Shown: positions 23,392 to 32,909, counted from the first letter of the stretch. The stretch is DNA of 64,000 nt from Leptolyngbya sp. BL0902 (GCF_016403105.1 NZ_CP046155.1:2108001-2172000), one strand, 5' to 3'. Notes: generated by a model from the letters alone, not told the origin. Program-made: numbers and translations.

Positions 23392-24114
23392 CTACAACAC
23401 TTTTTCCAAAAACTGCTGGGCGCGATCACTCTTGGGGCTGCTGAAGAACACATCGGGCGGGGCATCTTCCACCAAATAGCCGCCATCGAGAAACAGCACC
23501 CGGTCGGCCACTTCGCGGGCAAACCCCATTTCGTGGGTGACGATGCACATGGTAATGCCCGTATCGGCTAGCCCCTTCATCACGTCTAGCACTTCTTTCA
23601 CCATTTCGGGGTCGAGGGCGCTGGTGGGTTCATCGAAGAGCATGGTGTCGGGCTGCATGGCCAGGGCGCGGGCAATGGCCACCCGCTGTTTTTGTCCACC
23701 GGAAAGCCGGGAAGGATACTGATCTGCCTTTTCGGCAAGCCCCACCTTGGTGAGCAAATCCAGGGCAATTTGGCTGGCGTCGGCCTTAGACAGTCCCTTC
23801 ACCTTCATGGGGGCGTAGGTGAGGTTTTCCATCACCGTTTTGTGGGGAAATAGGTTGAAGTGTTGGAATACCATGCCCACATTTTGGCGCACTTTTAGGA
23901 TGTCGCACTTGGGGGAGGTGATATCCATGCCGTCCACAAAAATGTGGCCAGCAGTGGGGGTTTCTAGCAAATTAATGCAGCGCAAAAGGGTGGATTTTCC
24001 TGACCCAGAAGGGCCAATAATCGCCACGACCTGACCCGTTTCTACCTCCGTGGAAATGTCCTTGAGGACTTCCAATGGCCCAAAGGATTTGACCAGACGT
24101 TCGATTCTAATCAC
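23392..24114 (-). CDS. glnQ: Polar amino-acid ABC transporter ATP-binding protein
   Basis: 240 residues. Walker A GPSGSGKS (residues 33-40), Q-loop [13 protein letters not shown], signature [15 protein letters not shown], Walker [14 protein letters not shown] and switch His [13 protein letters not shown]. These are the hallmarks of GlnQ/HisP/ArtP ATPases. Start set at the GTG at 24114, which fits the family N-terminus ([16 protein letters not shown]) and overlaps the permease stop by 8 bp. The longer frame upstream belongs to the permease gene. It powers uptake through the membrane complex of the two upstream genes. Confidence 0.9.
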   Translation of the reverse strand: MIRIERLVKSFGPLEVLKDISTEVETGQVVAIIGPSGSGKSTLLRCINLLETPTAGHIFVDGMDITSPKCDILKVRQNVGMVFQHFNLFPHKTVMENLTYAPMKVKGLSKADASQIALDLLTKVGLAEKADQYPSRLSGGQKQRVAIARALAMQPDTMLFDEPTSALDPEMVKEVLDVMKGLADTGITMCIVTHEMGFAREVADRVLFLDGGYLVEDAPPDVFFSSPKSDRAQQFLEKVL

Positions 24115-24766
24115 TGCGGCGCATCCTCCGTTCCAACACTTGGGCGGCCTGGGTGAGACCCATAACCATGATGTAGTAGATAACGCCGACCACAATCAGC
24201 GGCTCGAAATACAAAAAGGTTTGCCCCGCCACCACCTGCGCCCGCCGCATCAAATCCAGCACGCCGATGGTGGAGACCAGGGCAGAATCCTTCAGCAGGG
24301 CGATGCTTTCGTTCACCATGGCAGGCAAGATATTTTTGAACGCCTGGGGCAAAATGATGTCCAGCATCATCAGCTTGTAGGGCACCCCCAAGGACAGCGC
24401 CGCCTCCCGCTGTCCCTTATCCACCGCCATAATGCCCGCCCGGATGGTTTCGGAACTGTAGGCGGCGGAGTTGAGGGCAAAGGTGAGCACCCCGGCCTCA
24501 ATGGGGGTAATGCGGTAGCCGATGAGCTGAGGAGTGGCAAAGTAGACCAGGGCCAACTGCAAAATCAGCGGCGTACCCCGAAAAATGGAGGTGTAAAACT
24601 CCGCAAACCACCGCACAGGCTTCACTGAGGAAATTTTCAGCAGTGACAACAGCGTGCCCAGGGTGAACCCAAACACCGCCGACAGCAGCGTGAACTGAAG
24701 CGTCACCACAACGCCCCTAAGGATGAAGGGCAGCGATGGAACAATTTGACTAAAATCTAGGTTCAT
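24107..24766 (-). CDS. Polar amino-acid ABC transporter permease
   Basis: 219 residues, HisM/GlnP family. About five membrane segments, starting with [20 protein letters not shown], and the EAA loop [25 protein letters not shown], which docks the ATPase. Only one permease gene is present, so it probably forms a homodimer. It lies 9 bp after the binding-protein stop. Confidence 0.9.
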   Translation of the reverse strand: MNLDFSQIVPSLPFILRGVVVTLQFTLLSAVFGFTLGTLLSLLKISSVKPVRWFAEFYTSIFRGTPLILQLALVYFATPQLIGYRITPIEAGVLTFALNSAAYSSETIRAGIMAVDKGQREAALSLGVPYKLMMLDIILPQAFKNILPAMVNESIALLKDSALVSTIGVLDLMRRAQVVAGQTFLYFEPLIVVGVIYYIMVMGLTQAAQVLERRMRRSD

Positions 24767-24775
24767 GGCGATGCC

Positions 24776-25567
24776 CTAACTTTCCCGGTCGCCAAACCAC
24801 TTCAGCACCAACTCTTCCATCAGGCCGCTGCTCTTCATTTCCGCCAGCACCCGGTTAAAGTCCTCCACTCTTTCGGAGTCCTTGGGGAAGGCAATGGCTG
24901 AGCCTGCTGCTTCTTGGTCTTCGATTTCCACGGCTCTCAGGTCGGGGTTGTTGGCCAAAAAGCCATCGGCCACGGTGTTCTCCATGATGGCAGCGTCAAT
25001 CCGGCCCGACCGCAGCTCTTGGACGATTTCGTTAATCCGGTTGAGGGGGGCCAAGGTGAGGTTTGGCACCTCCGCCACGAGGTCGTTGCCCAGCCCCTCT
25101 TGGATGGATCCTAACTGCACGCCCAGGGTTTTTCCCGCCAGGTCTTGTGGCCCGGTGATGGCTTGATCCGCCGGGAACACCAGCATATTTCTGGCTTCAA
25201 AGTAGATTTCGGAGAAGTCTACATTCTGCTTGCGTTCTTCGGTGGGGGTCATGCCCGCCATCACAAAGTCGGCCCGTCCAGCCTGCAACGCCGGAATTAG
25301 GCCATTGAAATCCATATTGGTGATTTCTAGCTCGTAGCCCAACTCCGTGGCAATGTGGCGGGCAATGTCGATATCAAACCCCACAATTTCCTCGGTGCCG
25401 CCGGAGGTCTCCACAAATTCGTAGGGGGGATAGTCTGCCGAGGTGGCCATCACCAAGGTTTGCCCCCCGCTCCCTCCTGTTGAGGAGCCACCGCCACAGG
25501 CTGAGGTGAGCCCCACCGTCAAGCAGGCCACAGCGGCGGTAGAAGCCAAAAACCAACGGCGTTTCAT
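24776..25567 (-). CDS. Polar amino-acid ABC transporter substrate-binding lipoprotein
   Basis: 263 residues, SBP_bac_3 family. Lipoprotein signal peptide MKRRWFLASTAAVACLTVGL ending TSAC|GGGS, so Cys24 is lipidated. The family core includes VMATSADYPPYEFVE, GFDIDIARHIATELGY and ADFVMAGMTPTEERKQNVDFS, the ligand-pocket block of polar amino-acid binders. Likely glutamine, glutamate or arginine type; not determined. First gene of the operon, preceded by the palindrome at 25594-25628. Confidence 0.9.
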   Translation of the reverse strand: MKRRWFLASTAAVACLTVGLTSACGGGSSTGGSGGQTLVMATSADYPPYEFVETSGGTEEIVGFDIDIARHIATELGYELEITNMDFNGLIPALQAGRADFVMAGMTPTEERKQNVDFSEIYFEARNMLVFPADQAITGPQDLAGKTLGVQLGSIQEGLGNDLVAEVPNLTLAPLNRINEIVQELRSGRIDAAIMENTVADGFLANNPDLRAVEIEDQEAAGSAIAFPKDSERVEDFNRVLAEMKSSGLMEELVLKWFGDRES

Positions 25568-25593
25568 GGGGACTCCTTAAAACCAGTTCTAAA

Positions 25594-25628
25594 GGGGGTA
25601 TTCCTAACAGTTAGGAAGATTAACCCCC
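25594..25628. promoter_or_regulatory. Nested palindrome upstream of the amino-acid ABC operon
   Basis: Perfect 17-bp palindrome TTCCTAACAGTTAGGAA (25601-25617) framed by GGGGGT (25594-25599) and ACCCCC (25623-25628). It sits 34-61 bp before the lipoprotein start. The odd centre base would suit a dimeric repressor operator. It could also fold as RNA, but the tight loop makes that less likely. Confidence 0.5.
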
Positions 25629-25804
25629 GAATATAGTGCATAGCTTGGGCTTTCGCCATACCCAGGCTAATCACCCCCGTGATCTGGTGCTGGCGCGTAG
25701 ATTACATTTTGGGGGTTTGGTGTCTTGGGTGGCCGAGGATTTCCAGAATGCCTCTCCTGGCGTTCTGGACTCCCCCAAGGGTGATATAACAGAAATACTC
25801 ACCG

Positions 25805-25889
25805 GGAGAGGTGGCAGAGTGGTCGAATGCGTCCGACTTGAAATCGGATGAGCCGCAAGGTTCCGTGGGTTCGAATCCCACCCTCTCCG
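25805..25889 (+). tRNA. tRNA-Ser (anticodon UGA)
   Basis: 85-nt class II tRNA. Acceptor arms GGAGAGG/CCTCTCC with discriminator G, D-loop region GCAGAGTGGTC, anticodon stem CCGA/TCGG with loop CTTGAAA (anticodon TGA), a long variable arm and T-loop GGGTTCGAATCCC. No CCA is encoded. Confidence 0.96.
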
Positions 25890-25922
25890 TCAAGATAGAC
25901 AATACGGGATATCTCATAGGCG

Positions 25923-26774
25923 ATGGCTGCTGCGGTTTGTCTGCAAAATGTGCACAAGGTCTACAACGGGGTGCCCGTCGTCAATGATCTTTCCCTGTCC
26001 ATTGAGGCGGGGGAGGTGTTTGGGCTACTGGGGCCAAACGGGGCCGGAAAATCCACCACCATCCGCATGGTGACGACCCTGACCCGCCCCAGCCAGGGAG
26101 ACATTGTGGTGGCCGGGTATGACGTCAACCGCCAGCAGCTTGAGGTGCGCCGCCAGATTGGGGTGGTGCTGCAACAAACCAGCGTGGATGGCGACCTGAC
26201 GGTGTGGGAAAACATGGAATTCCATGGCCGGATGCACCACATCCCCACGGCCCAGCGGCGGCGCAGCATCGACACCTGGCTGGAGTATGTGGAACTGCAA
26301 GATCGCCGGGACGACAAGGTAAAAACCCTCTCCGGCGGCATGAAGCGGCGTCTGCAAATTGCCCGTGCCCTGCTGCACAACCCCAAAATTTTGTTCCTCG
26401 ATGAACCCACCGTCGGGCTAGATCCCCAAACCCGTCGCCGCCTCTGGGAAATCATCCAGCGCCTCAACCAGCAAGGTATGACCATGCTGCTCACCACCCA
26501 CTATATGGATGAGGTGGAATACCTCTGCAACCGGATTGGGGTGATGGATCAGGGCAAGCTGATCGAACTGGGGACGCTGGATCAACTGCGTCAGCGCCAC
26601 GGCCAGGGCATCATCATGACCCAACGGGACGACCGCTGGGACTATCAGTTCTTCCCTACCCTGGAAGCCGCCAATGCCCACCTCGACCAACAACCCGACA
26701 AAACGGGCATGATGGTACGCCCCTCCAACCTGGAGGATATTTTTGTGGAACTGACGGGACGAAACCTGGATTAA
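25923..26774 (+). CDS. ABC transporter ATP-binding protein (DrrA/CcmA type)
   Basis: 283 residues. Walker A GPNGAGKSTT (residues 38-47), signature LSGGMKRRLQIARAL, Walker B ILFLDEPTVGLDPQ, and TTHYMDEVEYLCNRIGVMDQGK. The C-terminal extension with SNLEDIFVELTGRNL is typical of the daunorubicin-resistance (DrrA) exporter class. No permease gene follows; the partner must lie elsewhere. It starts 33 bp after the tRNA-Ser. Confidence 0.85.
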   Translation: MAAAVCLQNVHKVYNGVPVVNDLSLSIEAGEVFGLLGPNGAGKSTTIRMVTTLTRPSQGDIVVAGYDVNRQQLEVRRQIGVVLQQTSVDGDLTVWENMEFHGRMHHIPTAQRRRSIDTWLEYVELQDRRDDKVKTLSGGMKRRLQIARALLHNPKILFLDEPTVGLDPQTRRRLWEIIQRLNQQGMTMLLTTHYMDEVEYLCNRIGVMDQGKLIELGTLDQLRQRHGQGIIMTQRDDRWDYQFFPTLEAANAHLDQQPDKTGMMVRPSNLEDIFVELTGRNLD

Positions 26775-26823
26775 AGGCGGTATGGTATAGGCGACGTATC
26801 CTTGCCCCTAGGAAACATTTGCC

Positions 26824-27267
26824 ATGGATTTAATGGGTTTAGTCAACCAAGTCATCGCCAGCAGCGACACCGAAGCCAGCAAAGGGCTGGTGGGATCGTT
26901 GCTAGGCAGCCTCAACCAAGCCCCCGTTGAGAACACCCAAATTGGAGCCATCGCCGGACAGTTGCAGGGGGTGCTGCAAACCAAGGCCCAAGGTCAGGCC
27001 GATGCGGGATCCCTGATGGGCGTGCTGCAAACCGTGGCCAGCAGTGGAGCCATTGAACAACTCCTTGCCTCCGATCAGATCTCCGCCATTGCCAAGCAGG
27101 TCGGCGTCGATCCGACCATGGTGAGAAGCGTGACGCCGCTGATTGCCCAGTTTTTGGTGAAGGGATCGAACCAGCAGGGCGGTGGGATGCTGCAAAAGGT
27201 GCTGTCTGGGGAAGTGGATCTGGCCCAGATGGCCAACCTGATCGGCATGGCCAGCAAGTTCCTGTAG
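26824..27267 (+). CDS. Hypothetical helical protein
   Basis: 147 residues, almost all Ala/Gln/Leu/Val-rich helix: MDLMGLVNQVIASSDTEASK, then DAGSLMGVLQTVASSGAIEQ and QISAIAKQVGVDPTMVRSVTP. The 'I..IA..VG.D......V.P.I...L.KG' part resembles DUF937-like bacterial proteins, but I cannot confirm the family. No membrane segment. It ends 9 bp before scpB, so it is probably in one transcript with it. Confidence 0.55.
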   Translation: MDLMGLVNQVIASSDTEASKGLVGSLLGSLNQAPVENTQIGAIAGQLQGVLQTKAQGQADAGSLMGVLQTVASSGAIEQLLASDQISAIAKQVGVDPTMVRSVTPLIAQFLVKGSNQQGGGMLQKVLSGEVDLAQMANLIGMASKFL

Positions 27268-27276
27268 TCTGTCCCT

Positions 27277-27888
27277 ATGTCGAGCCTAGCCACCACCATC
27301 GAAGCGATTTTGTACCTCAAGGGCCAGCCCCTTTCCCTGGCCAAGCTGGCGGAACTGGCCCGCTGCGAACGGGAAGACATTGAGGAAGGGCTGATTGACC
27401 TGATGGACGAGTATGCCCACCGGGATGGAGCCCTGGAAATTGTGGAGACGGTGGATGGCTACTGCCTGCAACTGAAGGAGCGCTATCGGTTTTTGGTGGA
27501 TATGCTGATCCCCCTCGATCTGGGGGTGGGGGCGCTGCGAACCCTCGCCGCCATTGCCCTGCGCGGCCCCATCAGCCAAACGGATTTGGTGGATCTGCGC
27601 GGGTCGGGGGCCTATCAGCATGTGCAGGAACTCCTGGCCCAGGGCTTTATCCGCAAGCGCAAGCAGTCCGATAGCCGATCTTCTCTGGTGCAGGTGACGG
27701 ATAAGTTCTACCAGCATTTTGAAATTGACCAACTGCCGGAACTGCGCCCCAAAGCCGCCCGCCCACCCAGCCCCGCTGATGTGGAAGAGGATGATCCTGA
27801 CGGGGCTGACCCCGAATCTGACCCCGAAGCGGCGGATGCGGTGGACAGCCCCCCAACGGCCCCATCTGCCGTGGATTCCCTAGCTTGA
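27277..27888 (+). CDS. scpB: SMC-ScpA complex subunit ScpB
   Basis: 203 residues. Two winged-helix domains: ATTIEAILYLKGQPLSLAKL (N-terminal) and LRTLAAIALRGPISQTDLVD...GSGAYQHVQELLAQGFIRKRK (C-terminal). This is the ScpB pattern. It joins ScpA and SMC in chromosome condensation. The final ~40 residues are acidic and disordered (EEDDPDGADPESDPEAAD). 7 bp separate it from the cobyrinate synthase gene. Confidence 0.9.
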   Translation: MSSLATTIEAILYLKGQPLSLAKLAELARCEREDIEEGLIDLMDEYAHRDGALEIVETVDGYCLQLKERYRFLVDMLIPLDLGVGALRTLAAIALRGPISQTDLVDLRGSGAYQHVQELLAQGFIRKRKQSDSRSSLVQVTDKFYQHFEIDQLPELRPKAARPPSPADVEEDDPDGADPESDPEAADAVDSPPTAPSAVDSLA

Positions 27889-27895
27889 GGCGGCC

Positions 27896-29419
27896 ATGAA
27901 CGGGAACCCCACGGGCGGAGTGGTGATTGCCGGGGAGCGTAGCGGCGTGGGCAAAACCACCGTAACCCTGGCGCTGTTGTCGGCCTTGGCCCAGCGTTCT
28001 CAGCGGGTGCAGTCCTTCAAGGTGGGGCCGGATTATATCGACCCCATGTTTCACCGTCGGGTGACGGGTCGCCCGTGCTACAACCTTGACCCGGTGCTGA
28101 CCTCAGCGGCCTACGTGCGCCAGTGTTTTGAGGAACGCTGCCGGGATGCCGACTTTGCTGTGGTAGAAGGGGTGATGGGCCTGTTTGACGGAGCCACCGG
28201 ATCGTCGGACACCGCCAGCACCGCCCACATCGCCAAGCTGCTGAACCTGCCCGTGGTGCTGGTGGTGGATTGCAGCCGCCTCTCCCGGTCGGTGTTGGCC
28301 ATTGTGCATGGCTATCGCAGCTTGGATCCAGACCTGACCCTGGCGGGGGTGGTGCTGAACCGGGTGGGTAGTGATCGCCACTTGGAACTGTTGCAGGATG
28401 CCCTGGGCACCCTCGATCTACCCATCCTCGGCGTCCTGCGTCGGCAGAGTGATATCACCATCCCCGACCGCCACCTGGGCCTGGTGCCAACGGCGGAACT
28501 GCCCCAACTTCAGGACTGCCTAGATCGCCTCGCTGACCTGGGCCAAACCTGCTTTGACTGGGCGCGGCTGCTGCCCCATCTCACCCCATCCCGCCCACCG
28601 TCTCCGGCAGAGGCATCCCCAGAAGCATCCCCAGAGGCATCCCCAGAAGCATCCGCCCAGAACAAACCCTCACATCACCTCCCTACGGCCAGCCCGTCGC
28701 CGTGGGGGCTGTTCTCGCCCAATCAGCAAGGGGCCTGTGACCGTATCCGGCGCACTCGCCCCCGCCTCGCCGTGGCCCAGGATGCGGCCTTTAGCTTTTA
28801 CTATGCCGACGGGCTGGATTACCTGGCCGAGTTGGGGGCCGAACTGGTGCCCTGGAGTCCCCTGGCGGATGCAACCCTGCCCGAAGCGGTGGATGGGCTG
28901 TACCTTGGGGGCGGTTTCCCAGAAATGTTTGGGGCGGCCTTGGCGGATAATCAGCCCCTGCGGCAGCAGCTTCGGCAGCGCATCACCGCCGGATTGCCCA
29001 CCTACGCCGAGTGCGGCGGCTTGATGTACTTGGCCGAAACCCTGGTGGACTTGCAGGGGCAGGCGTGGCCCATGGTCGGGGTGCTGCCCACCACGGTAAC
29101 GATGGAATCGCGGTTGACCCTGGGCTATCGACAGGCCACCGCCACCGTCGCCAGCGTCGCCCTTCAGGCCCACCAGCAGGTGTGGGGCCACGAGTTTCAC
29201 CATTCCCAGGTGACGGTGCCGCCCACGCCGCCGCTGTTTCAACTGCGCCGCTTTGATGCGAAAAACCCCCACGCCACCGAGGGCTGGGGGTCTCGCCATG
29301 TCCATGCGTCCTATGTCCATCTCCATTGGCAGGGCTGTCAGGTTCAGGCGGTGCAGTTTCTCTCGGCCTGCGCCGACTACCGGGCTACGGCCAGTCTCTC
29401 CGCGTTCCCCAGGGCCTAG
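27896..29419 (+). CDS. cbiA: Cobyrinate a,c-diamide synthase
   Basis: 507 residues. It amidates the a and c side chains of cobyrinate in B12 synthesis, using ATP and glutamine. P-loop AGERSGVGKTTVTL near the start, then SFKVGPDYIDPMFH (substrate region). The C-terminal class I glutamine amidotransferase domain has nucleophile Cys373 in TYAECGGLMYLAET and a later His (GHEFHHSQV). Between the halves sits a Pro/Ala/Ser/Glu linker with repeats of ASPE (about 240-262), longer than usual. The start ATG follows scpB closely. Confidence 0.9.
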   Translation: MNGNPTGGVVIAGERSGVGKTTVTLALLSALAQRSQRVQSFKVGPDYIDPMFHRRVTGRPCYNLDPVLTSAAYVRQCFEERCRDADFAVVEGVMGLFDGATGSSDTASTAHIAKLLNLPVVLVVDCSRLSRSVLAIVHGYRSLDPDLTLAGVVLNRVGSDRHLELLQDALGTLDLPILGVLRRQSDITIPDRHLGLVPTAELPQLQDCLDRLADLGQTCFDWARLLPHLTPSRPPSPAEASPEASPEASPEASAQNKPSHHLPTASPSPWGLFSPNQQGACDRIRRTRPRLAVAQDAAFSFYYADGLDYLAELGAELVPWSPLADATLPEAVDGLYLGGGFPEMFGAALADNQPLRQQLRQRITAGLPTYAECGGLMYLAETLVDLQGQAWPMVGVLPTTVTMESRLTLGYRQATATVASVALQAHQQVWGHEFHHSQVTVPPTPPLFQLRRFDAKNPHATEGWGSRHVHASYVHLHWQGCQVQAVQFLSACADYRATASLSAFPRA

Positions 29420-29513
29420 GATTTGGGCACTGTCGCGTCAGTCGCTGGACTGCACCGTTCACAAGCCTCTGGCCTGCGGCAGGCGGGACGCCCACGCGAC
29501 GATGATATCGAGG

Positions 29514-29693
29514 CTATAGGCCGGGATTGTAGCCACGGCCCAGCATTTGGGCGGTGCGGCACTGAGTTTGCGTCGTCCAGGTTTTGTCCCTAGGAGCATC
29601 ATCCCCCAGGCCGGGATCATAGCCAACGCTGAGGATGTGGCCAAATTGGGTCAGTTTTTTGGCATTCCAGCCTTTGGATTGGGTCGTAATCAT
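29514..29693 (-). CDS. Small protein with internal repeat (59 aa)
   Basis: 59 residues: MITTQSKGWNAKKLTQFGHI, then LSVGYDPGLGDDAPRDKTWT and TQTQCRTAQMLGRGYNPGL. The segments GHILSVGYDPGL and AQMLGRGYNPGL are tandem-related at protein and DNA level. A good Shine-Dalgarno (GGAG, 5 bp before the ATG) supports translation. No known family. It lies alone in the gap after cbiA. Confidence 0.45.
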   Translation of the reverse strand: MITTQSKGWNAKKLTQFGHILSVGYDPGLGDDAPRDKTWTTQTQCRTAQMLGRGYNPGL

Positions 29694-29844
29694 AACGTCT
29701 CCGGTTTGTTAAGCGGTTTTATTGACCTCTAAATCCTAACAAACCGTATCTTGTGTTACCAAAACCATCGTTTATGTTATCCATGAGAAGGTTTGATGGA
29801 ACGATGGCGAGGCCCCATTTCCCCTGAGCACCTTGGACGAGCCG

Positions 29845-31443
29845 CTAAGCCGACAGGGAAGCCAGGGGGCGTTTTTCTTCCTGGATGGGCGCACTCAGGG
29901 CTTCCTCTAGGGGGGCGCGGCCTAGGCGTTCTTCCAGGATGTCCATTACCTCGCGGCCAAAGTCGTCGGGGTTGCGCTGCCACGCTTCTAGGCAGACTTC
30001 CCCAAAGAAGGAACCCAGCGGTTCGGGGTTCCACAGCAGCTTTTTCGACACCCAGGGCAGATGGATATCGAGGGGGTTGTAGTCACGCTTGAGGATGTTT
30101 TTCTCGAAGGCGTATTCTTCGAGGTGGGTGTGGGGTTGCAGGCCGATGAAGAAGATGGCGGGTTCTACCTTGTCGCGGCCAAAGACTTCTTCGAGGGCGC
30201 GGTGGTAGGCCAGGGTTTGGCGGATGGTTTCGGGCCGTTCGTCAATCACATTAAAGGAGTAGTTGACGGACACTAGGTCGTTGAAGCCAGCGGCCTTCAG
30301 GTCTTTGCAGTTTTGCAGCACCGTCCGCAGGTTGTAGCCCATTCGCATTTTGCGCACCAGTTCTTGGGAACCGCTGGTAATGCCGATTTCAAAGTAGTTC
30401 ATGCCCGTGGCGACCATCAGGTCGGCCAGCTTGGGCGTGATGTTGTCGGCGCGGATGTACGCGGCCCAGTGGATGTCCTTCATTCCAGCATCGAGGATTT
30501 TTTGCAGCAGTTCTTCGGCATCCTGCATGAAGCGGCGGGCCGGGATGAACTGGGCATCGGTGAACCAGAAGTTCCGCACGCCCCGGTCGTAGAGTTGGCG
30601 CATTTCGGCGACGACTTCATCGGCGGGGTTAATGCGAACCTGCTTGCCTTCCACCACGGTGTAGACGCAGTAGCAGCAGTTGTGGGGACAGCCGCGCTTG
30701 GTTTGCACGCCGATGTAGAAGTCTTGATCTTGCAGGTAATAGTCAAATTCGGGCCAAATTTGCTCAATATAGCCGTAGTTGCAGGCGCTTTTCTCGATGG
30801 GTTCCGGTTCTTCGTGGATCAGGCGCTGGCGGGGGGTGGTTTCTCCGGCAATGTAGCAGCGCTGATCGGAGAAATCTTGCCCCCGCAGTAGCCGCTCTAG
30901 CAAGGTTTCCCCTTCGCCCACGGAGATAATGGTGCCCTTGGGCAGGCGCTTATTCAGTTGTTCGTAGAACACGCTGACGGCCCCGCCGCCCACCACCACG
31001 GTGACGTTATCGTGATGGCGTTTGGCCCGTTTTAGCCCCCGCTTAATCAATCCCTGGTTGCGCCACAGTTCCGCCAGGTAGGTCGTCGCCATCCGCAGAC
31101 CACCCATCGCCCCCCGCGCCTTCAGAAAGGGGTTGCGGGCATAGAAGAATTCAAAGGCGTTTTGCAGCGGGTTGCCGCCCCGTCCGCCCACGGGGGCAAA
31201 AATCTGGATATCTCGCCAGGAGAAGACCAGCAGCGTGGGCCGAAATTCGTCGATGCAGCGATCTAACGCCGCCCCATAATCCAAGGGCGGCACGGCTCCG
31301 AGGTCGAAAATCCGCTGTTCTAACTGGGGGAACTGCTTGTGAAGATGATCGGCCAAGTACACCACCCCAATGGGAAAAATCGGGTTGCAGGGCAACCGAA
31401 CGTAAAGCACACGGGGCAGATCGGCAGATTGAGGGGTCATCAT
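29845..31443 (-). CDS. B12-binding-type radical SAM protein, photosystem II high-light acclimation type
   Basis: 532 residues. The N-terminal ~200 residues resemble the cobalamin-binding-like part of B12 radical SAM proteins (VLYVRLPCNPIFPIGVVYLA, GGGAVSVFYEQL, SVGEGETLLERLL). The radical SAM core follows, with the [4Fe-4S] motif CPHNCCYC near residue 250 (CxxxCxxC), then TDAQFIPARRFMQDAEELL and GITSGSQELVRKMRMGYN. I recognise it as the cyanobacterial family named for photosystem II high-light acclimation; its reaction is not known. Single gene, probably cytoplasmic. Confidence 0.8.
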   Translation of the reverse strand: MMTPQSADLPRVLYVRLPCNPIFPIGVVYLADHLHKQFPQLEQRIFDLGAVPPLDYGAALDRCIDEFRPTLLVFSWRDIQIFAPVGGRGGNPLQNAFEFFYARNPFLKARGAMGGLRMATTYLAELWRNQGLIKRGLKRAKRHHDNVTVVVGGGAVSVFYEQLNKRLPKGTIISVGEGETLLERLLRGQDFSDQRCYIAGETTPRQRLIHEEPEPIEKSACNYGYIEQIWPEFDYYLQDQDFYIGVQTKRGCPHNCCYCVYTVVEGKQVRINPADEVVAEMRQLYDRGVRNFWFTDAQFIPARRFMQDAEELLQKILDAGMKDIHWAAYIRADNITPKLADLMVATGMNYFEIGITSGSQELVRKMRMGYNLRTVLQNCKDLKAAGFNDLVSVNYSFNVIDERPETIRQTLAYHRALEEVFGRDKVEPAIFFIGLQPHTHLEEYAFEKNILKRDYNPLDIHLPWVSKKLLWNPEPLGSFFGEVCLEAWQRNPDDFGREVMDILEERLGRAPLEEALSAPIQEEKRPLASLSA

Positions 31444-32014
31444 TCGCTATTGGAGACGCTATCGGAGAAACAGGCCAAGTGTTCCAAACGGGACAGCCCT
31501 TGCCAGGGGATCGCTCACCCTGAGAATGGTTCACCTATCTTTACAATAACACTGCCCACCGAGGGCGGCAGCGGTAGGAAATTCGCTTCTAGGTCAAGAG
31601 GGATAGACTTGGATCAATAGGGGCATCACGGCTCTGCCCCAGGCGCATGGCACAACGGGGCCTAAGCCATCGCCTAAAACCAAAGAAAATATTAAGTTTT
31701 TCGGCTCTAGAGAGGCTGAGATTGGGGCGGATGAGCCCCTGCTGTCCCCTTAATGTCTTTTTCAAATATCTTCCCGAAGACTGTGCCCTAGGACATAGAA
31801 CCAGCCCAGAAAAATAGTCCTTTAGTATGAGTCCGTCGTTGGTCAAGTTGGGCCGTCAAGCCCTTGCAGATAGGTAAAGTCTTCCAAAGAAACGTTACTT
31901 TGTATGCCTTATCATTACAGTCTCCCAGGGGTTGGTAGTCGCCTTTACAGCCATTGGGGATCACCAAGTGCTAGGGTCTCTCTAGTGATTCATGCAGTTA
32001 TGCCCGCAGCATCA
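31444..32014. other. Intergenic region before the DUF1830 gene
   Basis: About 570 bp without a supported gene. Includes the divergent promoters. An AT-rich patch around 31680-31710 could hold a -10-like element. Short open frames have no family match. Confidence 0.4.
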
Positions 32015-32347
32015 ATGGCACAAATTCTTGATCCCATCCCTTCCGATAGCTCCAAGCAGGTGCTCTGTTGCTATGTCAACGCCACCAGCAAAATTCAGAT
32101 TGCTCGCATCACAAATGTAGCCGATTGGTATTTTGAACGGGTTGTCTTTCCGGGTCAACGCCTGATGTTTGAAACGGTTCCCAAGGCCTTGCTAGAGATT
32201 CACACGGGTATGATGGCGAGCGCCATTTTGTCGGACACCATTCCCTGCGAACGCCTCGCCGTTGACCAAGACACCCTTGAGGTCATTGCCGAACCGCCCC
32301 CGTCCCCAGAGTCCAGTGCCGAGCAGCCAGTGGCAGCGGCATCCTAG
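32015..32347 (+). CDS. DUF1830 protein
   Basis: 110 residues. MAQILDPIPSDSSKQVLCCY, then VNATSKIQIARITNVADWYF and ERVVFPGQRLMFE, with the end SAILSDTIPCERL. This is the full DUF1830 block, almost restricted to cyanobacteria; function unknown. The frame is open from 31904 and an ATG also occurs at 32000; I chose the ATG at 32015 because family members begin M.QILDPLP. The C-terminus is Pro/Glu-rich and variable. Confidence 0.85.
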   Translation: MAQILDPIPSDSSKQVLCCYVNATSKIQIARITNVADWYFERVVFPGQRLMFETVPKALLEIHTGMMASAILSDTIPCERLAVDQDTLEVIAEPPPSPESSAEQPVAAAS

Positions 32348-32445
32348 GAAGGTATCGAGCTGTAACATCCCGTGCCATAGATCGCGCCGTGGTCGCGAGG
32401 TCGTGCTATTGAAAAGGTAAGTCTTCCTGCGTTTGGGCTCAAACT

Positions 32446-32880
32446 TTGGACTTACCTTCTTTTTTATGGCTATGGCGCATTGCCGCGTGGTCGATGGGGC
32501 TCACCCTCACGGGCTACGGGCTCTTGGCCGCGACGGGGGCGTACTGGGCCTATCGTCGTCGCCAACCGGATCCTCCATCCTGGCTGCGGCTGTTGCACCT
32601 CACCCTAGGCGTCACGCTGGTGATCTTGGTGTTGCTGCTGTTGTCCATCGGCATCGTCGGTACCCTGGGCGAATACGGAAACCTCGGCCATTCTGTACAT
32701 TTGCCTTTGGGACTGTCGGTGGTGAGCTTGGTTCTGGCCTCCGCCTGGAGTGCCAGCCGTATTAGTGTAGAACGGCCCTGGGCCAGAAAACTTCATCTCG
32801 CCCTGAATGGCGGACTCGCCCTAGCCCTAGCGGGAGTGGGCCTATCGGGTTGGCAGGTTGTTCAAAAGTATTTACCTTAG
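32446..32880 (+). CDS. DUF4079 membrane protein
   Basis: 144 residues with four predicted membrane helices: FLWLWRIAAWSMGLTLTGYG, LLHLTLGVTLVILVLLLLSI, LPLGLSVVSLVLASAWSASR and LALNGGLALALAGVGLSGWQ. The start SFLWLWRIAAWSMGL fits DUF4079, a cyanobacterial/plastid family with cytochrome b561-like layout. The likely start is TTG at 32446 (M-DLPSF), chosen because the family N-terminus begins there; an ATG inside (32494) would cut helix 1. Confidence 0.7.
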   Translation: MDLPSFLWLWRIAAWSMGLTLTGYGLLAATGAYWAYRRRQPDPPSWLRLLHLTLGVTLVILVLLLLSIGIVGTLGEYGNLGHSVHLPLGLSVVSLVLASAWSASRISVERPWARKLHLALNGGLALALAGVGLSGWQVVQKYLP

Positions 32881-32909
32881 GGGAAGCCCATCCACTGCCG
32901 ACGTCCCCC

